In this document: positions 24,655 through 33,609 of the stretch, piece after piece
How positions within the stretch are numbered: position 1 is the stretch's first letter
How the letters are laid out: each line of letters starts with the position of its first letter
DNA from: Ferruginibacter sp.
Lineage (GTDB): Bacteria; Bacteroidota; Bacteroidia; Chitinophagales; Chitinophagaceae
DNA length: 40,035 bases
Reading direction: 5' to 3'
Assembly: GCA_025352625.1 (NCBI GenBank)
Contig: JANXSR010000312.1
Coordinates: forward strand, 1-40,035
Translations under genes and position numbers: made by a program
The notes under the pieces: generated by a model
What the model saw: the letters and a program-made list of their open reading frames with translations, nothing else
What the model was told of the DNA's origin: nothing
Databases searched by the model: none

Positions 24655-25512
24655 TTAAAACCGAAATTGCAATGCAGCAGGTAATATTTCAATAGCGATT
24701 TTTGGTGCCTCGGCATACTCCCCATCCAGATGGTATTGAATTAATCGATTGCTTTCAATCATAATTTTTTGTGAATGAAAGTAGTGGATAAATGACAATT
24801 GAAGGTGATTCCCCTTTTCAATAACGGGCAGGTAATGCAATCGTTTTAATGGGTTTAGTGCATCAACAATAACAACATCAAACAAGCCGTCATCTGCCTT
24901 GGCTTCGGGGGCAACATGAAATCCTCCACCGGCCCGGCTGCCATTGCTTACGTCTACCAAAAACTTTTTCCCCTTTAAGCTAAATTCGCCAGTATAAATT
25001 ACGTAATTTTTTGAGCGATAGCTAATTATTTTTTTTAGAATAGTGATAAAGAAAGATTTTTTACCGGATAACTTTTGCTTGCCTGTTAAAGCTTTGGCTA
25101 CTTCACCTTCAAAGCCAATACCTACCCCATTTATAAAATAACGGTCATTACATTTTCCAATATCGATAGGCTTTGGAGTTTCATTCAATGCGGTTTCCAG
25201 TTGCTGCTGAAAAGATTTATTGCCATAAAGCAGCCAGTGAAAATCGTTGCCCGTGCCGCCATTAAAAATAACTAGTGGCAACTGTATACCGGGATAATAA
25301 TTGATAAAATAATTCAAGGTACCATCACCACCTACAATAAAAATATCTGTAAAGTTGTTGAAATCTGTTGGCCAGTGTTTACTAAAAAGCGCATGATCAA
25401 TATTCTTCTCAACCAGTGCTTTTGTTATTTTTTTAGCACAATCAGTTGCTCTTCCCACACCTGCAAGAGGGTTGCTTACAATAGCAATATTTTTTAAATA
25501 GGATGCTGGCAT
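24655..25512 (-). CDS. Diacylglycerol-kinase-family lipid kinase (YegS-like)
   Basis: A 285-residue cytoplasmic kinase of the DAGK_cat family, phosphorylating diacylglycerol, sphingoid bases or similar lipids. Motifs: SNPLAGVGRA (13-22), the ATP-binding GGDGT (61-65), NGGTGND (84-90), GVGIGFEGEVAK near 135-146, and the C-terminal HLDGEYAE. Length and order match bacterial YegS/BmrU-type proteins. It is transcribed leftwards, 257 bp upstream of the tricorn-like gene and 129 bp downstream of the K+ channel; cotranscription is not evident. Chitinophagaceae make sphingolipids, so a sphingoid base is a possible substrate, but nothing in the sequence decides this. Confidence 0.88.
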   Translation of the reverse strand: MPASYLKNIAIVSNPLAGVGRATDCAKKITKALVEKNIDHALFSKHWPTDFNNFTDIFIVGGDGTLNYFINYYPGIQLPLVIFNGGTGNDFHWLLYGNKSFQQQLETALNETPKPIDIGKCNDRYFINGVGIGFEGEVAKALTGKQKLSGKKSFFITILKKIISYRSKNYVIYTGEFSLKGKKFLVDVSNGSRAGGGFHVAPEAKADDGLFDVVIVDALNPLKRLHYLPVIEKGNHLQLSFIHYFHSQKIMIESNRLIQYHLDGEYAEAPKIAIEILPAALQFRF

Positions 25513-25641
25513 ATCTCAAGCGTTAGACAAATTTACTTTTATAAGGAAGTCTCTTTTATCGTAAAGAATTATTTGCACTACTATTCTTTACAGTATTTAG
25601 CTTTCAATATACACCGCTCAATTTAATCACTACAATTATGT

Positions 25642-26637
25642 CTACACAATTTTTCTGGCTTCTTCAATCTGTTCATCACTTCCCATAACAATTAATCGTT
25701 CGCCCGGTTTAATAATATAAGAGGAAAGGGGATTGATAATAAACTCACTCTCTTCTCCCTTTATGCCCAAAATGGTACAATTGGTTTTATTCCAAAGATT
25801 CAATTCATTTAAAGTGATACCCCCAGTCACCTTTAATTCCGCTACCCTAAACTGTTGATTGCTTCTTGTTCCCAGTATTGATATTAACTCTACTACATCT
25901 GGTAGCATTACCAATGTTGCCATATGGGCGCCTCCAATTTTATCGGGCATTATTACGTTGTTTGCTCCAGCTATTTTTAATTTGTTTACAGAGGTATCCT
26001 GTGAAGCACGACTGATGATGGTTAGTGCAGGATTGAGTTGCCTTGCGGTAAGCACCACAAATAAATTATCTGCATCTACCGGCAGGGTTGAAATAAGTGC
26101 TCTTGCATTTTTTATTCCTGCGTCCAACAATACTTCATCCCTTGTAGCATTTCCCTTTATTAAATGAGTAACTTCAAAATTAAGGTCGGTAAAAGCCTCC
26201 TCCTTTTCTTCCAGCACTACAAAAGGAATTTTATTATTATATAAAATTTGAGCACTTTCTTTTCCATTGCGGCCAAAGCCACAAATAATAACATGATTGT
26301 TTAAGTGCTGAATTTTATTTTCCATGTTAATCATTTTATATTTATTTATAAACTCAATATCGAAAAAATAACGGGATAACAACGAAATGAAATAAGTGAA
26401 TAATCCAAGATTAATTACTATAAGAAAGATGGTGAAAACCCGGCCGGTATCGCTTAGCGGATGTACTTCATTAAAACCTACCGAGGCTACCGTAATGATG
26501 GTCATGTAAAAAGCTTCCAGGAAATTATAATTTTCAATAAGCATATAACCTAAAGAACCAATTATTGTTAAACACCCCAGTAAAACTAAAGGAATAAGAA
26601 GCCGTTTAAATAATTGAAACCGTTTTGAAAGATGCAT
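25642..26637 (-). CDS. Two-helix potassium channel with RCK (TrkA-N/TrkA-C) domain
   Basis: A 331-residue MthK-type channel subunit. TM1 spans about 12-33, the pore helix and filter about 41-57, and TM2 about 66-88. A Rossmann RCK domain (VIICGFGRNGKESAQ, GxGxxG at 120-125) follows, and then a TrkA-C-like domain from about 240. The selectivity filter reads S52-V-G-F-N56 where classical channels have T-V-G-Y-G; the second glycine is replaced by asparagine. Such filters occur in some bacterial channels, so the ion preference may be altered or gating may differ. It probably forms a tetramer gated by a ligand such as Ca2+ or a nucleotide bound to the RCK ring. Divergent from the propeller gene at 26919. 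Confidence 0.88.
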   Translation of the reverse strand: MHLSKRFQLFKRLLIPLVLLGCLTIIGSLGYMLIENYNFLEAFYMTIITVASVGFNEVHPLSDTGRVFTIFLIVINLGLFTYFISLLSRYFFDIEFINKYKMINMENKIQHLNNHVIICGFGRNGKESAQILYNNKIPFVVLEEKEEAFTDLNFEVTHLIKGNATRDEVLLDAGIKNARALISTLPVDADNLFVVLTARQLNPALTIISRASQDTSVNKLKIAGANNVIMPDKIGGAHMATLVMLPDVVELISILGTRSNQQFRVAELKVTGGITLNELNLWNKTNCTILGIKGEESEFIINPLSSYIIKPGERLIVMGSDEQIEEARKIV

Positions 26638-26918
26638 AGTTAGAATTGTAGTTGAAAAGTATGACTTTAGTGTGAGACGAAAAAGAGAAATTATATGTTT
26701 TGATAATTAATGCTGTTTCAATTGAACATTCATAATAAATTTAGAGATAAAAACAATCCTTCTTTAAACAGCAGCTGATCAACAATCTTAAAAAATAATC
26801 AGCGGTTCTATTTCATTCAATTAAAAAAAATCAACTCTATAAAATATTGCCATCCATCAAAGCAAACAATAACATTCAAAGCTTTGTTGTAATTTCCAAT
26901 TTCAAAAAATCATTTTTC
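26638..26918. other. Divergent intergenic region without a clear promoter
   Basis: This AT-rich gap must hold the promoters of the channel gene (leftwards) and the propeller gene (rightwards), but no full TAnnTTTG box was found on either strand. A 6-bp inverted repeat GCTGAT...ATCAGC (26774-26779, 26798-26803) is present and may be chance. Confidence 0.4.
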
Positions 26919-29900
26919 ATGAAACTACTGCTTTCTCTTACAGCAATGCTGGCTGTGCTATCCGCATCAGCACAAAAAGAAAAAACTTCTTTAGCAGCTA
27001 CAGATTCTGTTTTATTTGGTAAAGTAAAATACAGGCAGGTAGGCCCTTTCAGGGGTGGCCGCAGTGGTATCGTGGCAGGCAGCTATAAAAATAAAAATAC
27101 TTTTTTCTTTGGTTCTGTTGGTGGTGGTGTATGGAAAACGACTGACGGCGGCAGCAACTGGAAAAATATAACTGATAAAAGTTTTGGCGGTACCATTGGT
27201 GCTGTAACAGTAGCCCCAAGCGATGAAAGTATTTTATATGTGGGCGAAGGAGAAAATACATTAAGGGGCAATGTGAGTGAAGGGATTAACGGCATGTGGA
27301 AGAGTGAGGATGGTGGCCGTAGCTGGAAAAATATTGGTTTAAAAAATGCACGGCATATCAGCCGCATCATTGTTCATCCTAAAAACCCTGACATTGTTTG
27401 GACAGCAGTGATCGGTCATTTGTTTGGACCCAGTGAAGAACGTGGTGTATACAAAACAACAGATGGTGGAAAAACATGGCGCAGGGTATTGTTTGCGAAT
27501 GCCAATGCAGGCGCCGCCGAACTGGTAATGGAACCCGGCAACCCGAATGTACTATATGCAAGCACCTGGAACATTCGCCGTACTCCTTACAGCCTGGAAA
27601 GTGGTGGCCCCGGAAGTGCTTTATGGAAGAGTACCGATGGCGGTGAAACATGGGCCAATCTGATGGATAAAAAAGGGATGCCTAAAAAAGAAATCATTGG
27701 CAATATTGGTATTACCGTAAGTGCCGTGAACCCTGAAAGAGTCTATGCTTTAATTGAATGCAAAAGCCGGGGATTGTACCGGAGTGATGATGGCGGAGAT
27801 ACCTGGGAAAAACAAACAGATGATGCCAATATTTGCCAGCGGGCATGGTACTTCAGCAAAATTTTTGCAGATACAAAAAATGAAAATATTATTTATGCAT
27901 TGAACGTAGGCATGTACCGAAGTACAGATGGGGGCAAAACATTTAAACAATCCATCAACACGCCACACGGGGATCATCATGATCTTTGGATTGACCCTGA
28001 GGATGCTAACCGGATGATTGTGGCAGACGATGGCGGAGCACAGGTAAGCTTTGATGCAGGCGCCAACTGGAGCACTTATGAAAACCAGCCAACAGCCCAG
28101 ATCTACAGGGTTTCAACAGATAATCATTTTCCGTATCGCATATTGGGCGCACAGCAGGACAATAGTACGGTTAGAATATTAAGTGCCAGTGATGGCGACC
28201 AGATTACTACCGCCGACTGGAGCCCGACAGCAGGTGCAGAAAGCGGCTATGTGGTAGCCGATCCGCTCAATCCTGATATTGTTTATGGTGGTAACTATGA
28301 CGGATACCTGAGCCGCTATGATCATAAAACCGGTGAGAACAGGGCCATTAGTGTATACCCCGATAACCCAATGGGTGCCGGTGTTATTACTATGAAATAC
28401 CGATTTCAATGGAACTTCCCGATTTTCTTTTCACCCCACAATCCTAAACGGTTGTATGTGTGTGCGCAAAATTTATTTGTAACAGAAAACGAAGGACAAA
28501 CATGGGAAATGATTAGCCCTGACCTTACCACCAATGATACGACTAAGCAGCGCAGCAGCGGTGGCCCGATTACGCAGGACAACACCTCAGTAGAATATTA
28601 CTGTACCATTTTTACGGCGATAGAAAGTACTTATGAAAAAGATTTGTTGTGGACGGGCAGTGATGACGGGCGGGTAAATGTAAGTAAAGATGGCGGCAAA
28701 AACTGGGCGGATGTAACACCCCCAACAGCAGGCAAATGGATGATGTGGAATTGCATTGATGCTGACCCATTCAAAAAAGGTGCAGTGTATATCGTAGGTA
28801 CAAAATATAAAATGGATGATTTTAAACCCTATATTTTTAAGACGGAGGATTATGGTAAAACATGGAAGGAAATTACGAATGGTATACCAGCTATGCATTT
28901 TGCAAGAACGATTCGTGCTGATAAAAAACGTGCAGGCCTATTATATGCCGGTACAGAATATGGTATGTACATAAGTTACAATGATGGCGTTAACTGGCGG
29001 CCGTTTCAGTTGAACTTACCCATTGTTCCCATTACAGATCTTACCATCAAAAACAATGATTTGATTATTGCTACACAGGGGCGTGCTTTCTGGAGCATTG
29101 ACGACCTTACACCTGTGCAACAATTTGATGCCGCTACGCTGACTAAAAATCTTTATGTGTTACCGGTAAATGATGCTTATCGCCGGGATGGTTCTGTAAA
29201 CGGCAATGCAAAAAATGCAGGTACAAATGCACCCAATGGTTCGGTGATTAATTATTATGTAAAGGAGATTGTTGACAGCATGAAGGCGAGTATCACCATA
29301 CTGGATAAAAATAAAAAAGAAATTAAAACTTTTGCAACAGATGCCAAAGAGAAAAAAGATCAATTTGAAATTACTAAAGGCATGAACCAGTTTGTTTGGA
29401 ATATGAATTATCCTGAAGCAGAAAAGATAGAGGGGATGATTTTATGGAACGGCTCGGTTGGTGGCCCCAAAGCCTCACCAGGCCAGTATTTTACAAAAGT
29501 AAAAGTGGGTAGCGATTCTATAATACAGACATTTTTTATTTTAGCAAATCCAACATACAAAGTAACGCAGCAGGAATATGAAGACCAGTTTAATACGCTT
29601 ATTACCATCAGGGATAAATTTAGTGAGATACAAAAAGCCATTAAAAATATCCGGGATATGCGTACACAGATCAATGGTTTTGCTGAGCGCCAGGGAAAAG
29701 ATTTGCCAAAAGAAATAAAAGAAAAGGGTGATACTATCAATAAACAATTAACGGTGATTGAAGAAGCCCTGTATCAAACAAAATCCAAGAGCGGGCAAGA
29801 TGTATTGAACTATCCCATTCGCTTAAACGATAAAATAGGCGGTTTGTTTGATTATGCCAACAGTGGTTACAATGCCCCAACCCAGCAGGTAAAACAAGCT

Positions 29901-30032
29901 TATACTGACTTGAGTGCGATGGCCGATATTCAGCTTAAAAAACTAAAACAATTAATGGATGTTGATGTGGTGGAATTAAACAAATTGATTAGGGAAAAAG
30001 CGGTGCCGGTGATAGCTCCTAAAAAAGAGTAG
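26919..30032 (+). CDS. Secreted Asp-box (BNR/VPS10-like) propeller protein, copy A
   Basis: A 1037-residue exported protein; the start at 26919 gives the signal peptide MKLLLSLTAMLAVLSASAQ (the frame opens 24 codons earlier). About eleven Asp-box repeats are visible up to residue about 690, for example VWKTTDGGSNWKN, MWKSEDGGRSWKN, VYKTTDGGKTWRR and LYRSDDGGDTWEK, arranged as two beta-propellers as in sortilin/VPS10 and xyloglucanase-like folds. The last about 280 residues hold a beta-sandwich (VWNMNYPEAE, ASPGQYFTKVKV) and a long helical segment (about 890-1030). These proteins are often annotated as glycosyl hydrolases, but no catalytic residues can be identified; a binding or scaffold role is as likely. 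It is a diverged paralog of the protein at 36425-39646, of similar length and domain order. Confidence 0.88.
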   Translation: MKLLLSLTAMLAVLSASAQKEKTSLAATDSVLFGKVKYRQVGPFRGGRSGIVAGSYKNKNTFFFGSVGGGVWKTTDGGSNWKNITDKSFGGTIGAVTVAPSDESILYVGEGENTLRGNVSEGINGMWKSEDGGRSWKNIGLKNARHISRIIVHPKNPDIVWTAVIGHLFGPSEERGVYKTTDGGKTWRRVLFANANAGAAELVMEPGNPNVLYASTWNIRRTPYSLESGGPGSALWKSTDGGETWANLMDKKGMPKKEIIGNIGITVSAVNPERVYALIECKSRGLYRSDDGGDTWEKQTDDANICQRAWYFSKIFADTKNENIIYALNVGMYRSTDGGKTFKQSINTPHGDHHDLWIDPEDANRMIVADDGGAQVSFDAGANWSTYENQPTAQIYRVSTDNHFPYRILGAQQDNSTVRILSASDGDQITTADWSPTAGAESGYVVADPLNPDIVYGGNYDGYLSRYDHKTGENRAISVYPDNPMGAGVITMKYRFQWNFPIFFSPHNPKRLYVCAQNLFVTENEGQTWEMISPDLTTNDTTKQRSSGGPITQDNTSVEYYCTIFTAIESTYEKDLLWTGSDDGRVNVSKDGGKNWADVTPPTAGKWMMWNCIDADPFKKGAVYIVGTKYKMDDFKPYIFKTEDYGKTWKEITNGIPAMHFARTIRADKKRAGLLYAGTEYGMYISYNDGVNWRPFQLNLPIVPITDLTIKNNDLIIATQGRAFWSIDDLTPVQQFDAATLTKNLYVLPVNDAYRRDGSVNGNAKNAGTNAPNGSVINYYVKEIVDSMKASITILDKNKKEIKTFATDAKEKKDQFEITKGMNQFVWNMNYPEAEKIEGMILWNGSVGGPKASPGQYFTKVKVGSDSIIQTFFILANPTYKVTQQEYEDQFNTLITIRDKFSEIQKAIKNIRDMRTQINGFAERQGKDLPKEIKEKGDTINKQLTVIEEALYQTKSKSGQDVLNYPIRLNDKIGGLFDYANSGYNAPTQQVKQAYTDLSAMADIQLKKLKQLMDVDVVELNKLIREKAVPVIAPKKE

Positions 30033-30050
30033 CAATCTCATGAGATGTGC

Positions 30051-30098
30051 AAAAAAGGCGATTGATCAATGCTAAAAAATTGGTCAATCGCCTTTTTT
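30051..30098. terminator. Bidirectional intrinsic terminator
   Basis: AAAAAAGGCGATTGATCAA (30051-30069) pairs with TTGGTCAATCGCCTTTTTT (30080-30098): 19 pairs including one G-U, a 10-base loop, and T-runs on both strands. It ends the propeller gene on the plus strand and the convergent dehydrogenase gene, which stops at 30105. Confidence 0.92.
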
Positions 30099-30104
30099 GT
30101 TTTA

Positions 30105-31352
30105 TCAGGAAAAACGATCGGCTTTAAAAGCACTGATATCTATTTTACTTGTTTTGCGCTGAATTAAATCTGTAACCAATCTGCCCGTTCCTGTTGCCTC
30201 AGATATACCCAACATGGCATGGCCTCCCGCTATTATCACATTCTCAAAACCAGTAGCCCTGTCTATGTAAGGCAATCCATCAGGCGATACCGGCCTAAGG
30301 CCATTCCATATTTTATCAGCAGCAGGAAAATCAATTTTCAATCCAGGATAAAAATTTGTTACTGAATCATAAACACCCTGCATACGTTTTACTAATACCT
30401 TATTATTAAGGCCGCTTATTTCCATAGTACCTCCAATTCTTAATTGGTTTCCCCATGGTGTAAGGGCGCATCTTCCATCTACCAATATTGCAGGATATTT
30501 AATATTATTTTTCATATCCGGGTAAGTGTAACTGTATCCTTTCCCCCCCTGCAATAATATTTTAATGCCCATCATTTTTGCAACAACAGGTAGCCAACTT
30601 CCGGGTGACAATACAACTTCTCCACAATCAAATTTCCCTTTATCAGTTTCAACTGCAGTAATATTATTATTTAATTTTTCAAACCCTGTTACAGTTGTGT
30701 TAAGTTTAAACTGTACTCCCTTGGTATCAAGATAGCTTTTTAATGCAGTCATTAGTTTACCAGGATGCAAATGACAATCATCTTTAAATAGCACCGCACC
30801 TGCAACATCAAGTTCTACATCAGGCTCCAGTTGCTGCACTGCAGCTTTGCTCAGGCGTTCCACTTTCAAGCCGAATTTTTCTGCTTCATCCGCAAGATGA
30901 AATTCATGGTCTAAGGTTTTTTGTTGCTTGCACATCATCAAACAACCCTTTTCCTCCATCGAAAAAGTATCACCGATATCATCCCTCAATTCATCAATCA
31001 ACTTGCGACTTAGTGTTAAAATATCAATCAGATGAGGTCCATTTTTTTCAACAGTGGCTGCAGTACTGCTTTTCCAAAAATGATACCCCCACTTCATTAA
31101 ATCAATATCCAGTCTGGGTTTTATGTAAAAGGGCGAAGTAGAACTAAGCATCCATTTTAATCCCTGCGAAATAATACCGGGACTTGCTAATGGCACAAAG
31201 TGGCTGGGAGATATATATCCCATATTGCCAAAAGAACAGCTATCAGTAATATTGCCTTTGTCGATTATGGTTACCTCGTAACCTTCTTTTTGTAAGTAGT
31301 AAGCACTTGTTAATCCGATAACGCCGCCCCCGATAATAGTTATGTTTTTCAT
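30105..31352 (-). CDS. DadA-like FAD-dependent D-amino-acid (possibly D-hydroxyproline) dehydrogenase
   Basis: A 415-residue DAO-family flavoenzyme. The FAD-binding Rossmann motif is at the very N-terminus (ITIIGGGVIGLTSAYYL, GxGxxG at 8-13), with SFGNMGYISPSHFVPLASPG near residues 40-59 and the C-terminal FAD contact GLRPVSPDGLPYID...GHAMLGISEATGTG. The same pattern occurs in DadA and in the membrane-linked D-hydroxyproline dehydrogenases of hydroxyproline catabolism. It lies 56 bp downstream of the GH127 gene on the same strand and probably shares its transcript. No proline racemase-type epimerase is in the window, so the substrate (cis-4-hydroxy-D-proline or another D-amino acid) is inferred. 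Glycine or sarcosine oxidase activity is a less likely alternative. Confidence 0.82.
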   Translation of the reverse strand: MKNITIIGGGVIGLTSAYYLQKEGYEVTIIDKGNITDSCSFGNMGYISPSHFVPLASPGIISQGLKWMLSSTSPFYIKPRLDIDLMKWGYHFWKSSTAATVEKNGPHLIDILTLSRKLIDELRDDIGDTFSMEEKGCLMMCKQQKTLDHEFHLADEAEKFGLKVERLSKAAVQQLEPDVELDVAGAVLFKDDCHLHPGKLMTALKSYLDTKGVQFKLNTTVTGFEKLNNNITAVETDKGKFDCGEVVLSPGSWLPVVAKMMGIKILLQGGKGYSYTYPDMKNNIKYPAILVDGRCALTPWGNQLRIGGTMEISGLNNKVLVKRMQGVYDSVTNFYPGLKIDFPAADKIWNGLRPVSPDGLPYIDRATGFENVIIAGGHAMLGISEATGTGRLVTDLIQRKTSKIDISAFKADRFS

Positions 31353-31408
31353 TCAGAATTATTTTTGCCGATGATCCCTTTCGGGTTTAGTTATTGCTTT
31401 ACAAACTA

Positions 31409-33370
31409 TCAGTTATTAATTTTTATGTCTTTCATTTTTGTGGGCAACCAAACCTGCATTGCATTGCTGCCACGATTGCACCAGGTATAGTAAGGTATGG
31501 CCCTTACTTTTTGTTGATCTGTAGATAAAGAAGTTCCATCTGGGCTAATATTTACTACAGGAAGCGTGCCTTCCAGTGCCAATACATTTTCATTTTTTAT
31601 AGCAAATGGTTCAGTGGTAAATGAAGCATTATTGGGTAAAATTATGTTCCATGCTTTGCCGTTGTTGTCGGCCCCTTCAAAGCAATACACCAATGGCCCC
31701 CGTTGCAATGCTATCCTGTCATTGTCTTGTTTCAATTCTTCTCTTGAAATAATTTTTTTAATATCCATTGGAATTTCCACTTCTACCACAGTTGCTTTTT
31801 CCCATTCCCGGTCAATAATGGCGTATCCTTTTTCTTCTCTATAAACGGCAGGCAGGCCATTTATTTTTATATTTAATTTGGAGGATGTGGTATCTGCAAA
31901 ATGGTACAAGCCGCCGGGAGCAGGAATACCTCTGGCCCATCCCGGTATACGGATATGCAGCGCACACTTTATTTTTTTAGCTGTATTCAATTGTAGTTTT
32001 ATATTGCCATTCCATGGATAATTAGTTTCCATTTTTATATCAATATTTCCTTTTGGTAAAACAACGGTGGCATTACTGCCAACAAATAAATTTATCCATA
32101 TACCATCCTTGTTTTGCGCATAAATATAGTTGCCCAACGATGCTACCAATCGTGCAATGTTGGCCGGGCAACAGGCGGTACCAAACCATTCCCTCCGGTT
32201 ATTTTTTCCATAAGATGCCAGTGGGTTACCGTAAAAAAAATGATCTCCTTCCAATGATAACCCGTCGAGCGCTCCGTTGTATAAACTTTTTTCAAGCACA
32301 TCCATATACATACTTTCTCCTGTTAATGCATTCATACGCTGGTTCCAGAAAACCATACCGACACTTGCACAGGTTTCGCAATAGGCATTATCATTTGGTA
32401 AATCGTAATCATTGCTAAAGCCTTCATTGCTGCCGCTGCTGCCAATGCCACCAGTGATATACATATTTCTAAATACAACATCTTCCCAAACTTTTTTCAT
32501 TGCCTTCAGGTAATCCATATTGCCTGTAAGGGCGGCTACATCTGCTGCGCCGGAATATAAATACATGGCCCTTACTGCATGCCCGGTAATTTCTGTCTGA
32601 TCAATCAATGGCTTTAGGTCCTGCGCATACCCGGTATCTTTCCAATCTGTCCATGTGTAGCCCTTTGCATAACCATGTCCCCTTTCTTCCAATAACCAGT
32701 TTGACAATTTTAAATATTTTTCATCAGTGGTTATTTTGAACAATTTCACCAGCGCCAGTTCCAGTTCCTCATGCCCGGTTACCCAGTGTTTTTTGTTGGG
32801 GCCAAATAAAGCATCAAAATGATTGGCCCATTTAATAACTACATCCAGAAATTTGCGTTTGCCGGTTGCGTTATAATAAGCCACTGCGGCTTCAATCATA
32901 TGGCCTGCATTGTAATCTTCATGCATACTCATATCGGTATATCGGTTTTGAGGTTCATTCAACGTATAAAAAGTATTCAGGTAGCCATCGGGTTGTTGTG
33001 CTGCTGCAATTTTATCAATCCATTCATCCGCTTTTGCTTCCACGCCTGGATTGGGATGTGTTTTTAAGGAATAAGCCATCGCTTCCAGCGCTTTAAATAC
33101 GTCACTGTCATCGTAAAAAATACCTTCATGTTTTTCACCTTTTTTACGTGCTGCCTTTTCGAAATTTCTTATGCGAGGTGTTTTTACTTCTGTTTGATCA
33201 ATGCAAACAGGAATGGTAACGGTAGCCACTTTATCAATCTTAGGCTTCCAAAAATCATCGGTAATATTTACTTTGGAAAAATTGACGAATTCAATTTTTT
33301 CCAGACCTGATTGAGAAAGAACAACAGTAGATTGAAAAATAATTGCAATGAATAAACATTTTCTTTTCAT
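31409..33370 (-). CDS. Secreted GH127 beta-L-arabinofuranosidase (DUF1680)
   Basis: A 653-residue enzyme with a signal peptide (about residues 1-20, MKRKCLFIAII...VVLSQ). The (alpha/alpha)6 barrel family GH127 releases beta-L-arabinofuranose. By alignment in my head with Bifidobacterium HypBA1, all key residues are present: acid/base E316, Zn ligands E332 and C334 in YCETCASVG, and C400-C401 in GTACCPANIARL, where the first is the nucleophile and both ligand Zn. The C-terminal beta-sandwich (about 430-653) is complete, and the length matches HypBA1 (about 658). HypBA1 acts on hydroxyproline-linked beta-arabinofuranosides of extensin. The gene precedes the DadA-like gene by 56 bp and diverges from the sterol-desaturase-like gene. 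Confidence 0.92.
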   Translation of the reverse strand: MKRKCLFIAIIFQSTVVLSQSGLEKIEFVNFSKVNITDDFWKPKIDKVATVTIPVCIDQTEVKTPRIRNFEKAARKKGEKHEGIFYDDSDVFKALEAMAYSLKTHPNPGVEAKADEWIDKIAAAQQPDGYLNTFYTLNEPQNRYTDMSMHEDYNAGHMIEAAVAYYNATGKRKFLDVVIKWANHFDALFGPNKKHWVTGHEELELALVKLFKITTDEKYLKLSNWLLEERGHGYAKGYTWTDWKDTGYAQDLKPLIDQTEITGHAVRAMYLYSGAADVAALTGNMDYLKAMKKVWEDVVFRNMYITGGIGSSGSNEGFSNDYDLPNDNAYCETCASVGMVFWNQRMNALTGESMYMDVLEKSLYNGALDGLSLEGDHFFYGNPLASYGKNNRREWFGTACCPANIARLVASLGNYIYAQNKDGIWINLFVGSNATVVLPKGNIDIKMETNYPWNGNIKLQLNTAKKIKCALHIRIPGWARGIPAPGGLYHFADTTSSKLNIKINGLPAVYREEKGYAIIDREWEKATVVEVEIPMDIKKIISREELKQDNDRIALQRGPLVYCFEGADNNGKAWNIILPNNASFTTEPFAIKNENVLALEGTLPVVNISPDGTSLSTDQQKVRAIPYYTWCNRGSNAMQVWLPTKMKDIKINN

Positions 33371-33570
33371 GCTTGTGATTTTATTTTTTGTGATATATAT
33401 TTAAACTGAATGCTACCTCAATTATAAAACTTCTCCATAATATGCTCTATTTACTTTAGGGACTACGCCAAGATAAAAGAGTTTTTTTTAATACCAGAAA
33501 CCTAAAGGCAAAAGGATTGCCACAGTTGCAAGCGGTTCTACAATTAAATATTTTTTTCAAACGAGTTTAT

Positions 33571-33578
33571 TAAATTTG
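33571..33578 (+). promoter_or_regulatory. -7 promoter element of the sterol-desaturase-like gene
   Basis: TAAATTTG is a full match to TAnnTTTG, 31 bp before the ATG at 33610, which places the start site about 25 nt upstream of the codon. The -33 element is poor (a T-run at 33551-33557 at short spacing). The rest of the 239-bp gap shows no full-consensus box for the divergent GH127 gene. Confidence 0.45.
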
Positions 33579-33609
33579 TACTGCAACTTAATTAAAGTTT
33601 CTTAGCTAT

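Noticed and set aside
26847..26918. Upstream start of the propeller protein copy A
   Set aside because: The internal ATG at 26919 gives a standard signal peptide directly; the upstream extension has no conserved feature.
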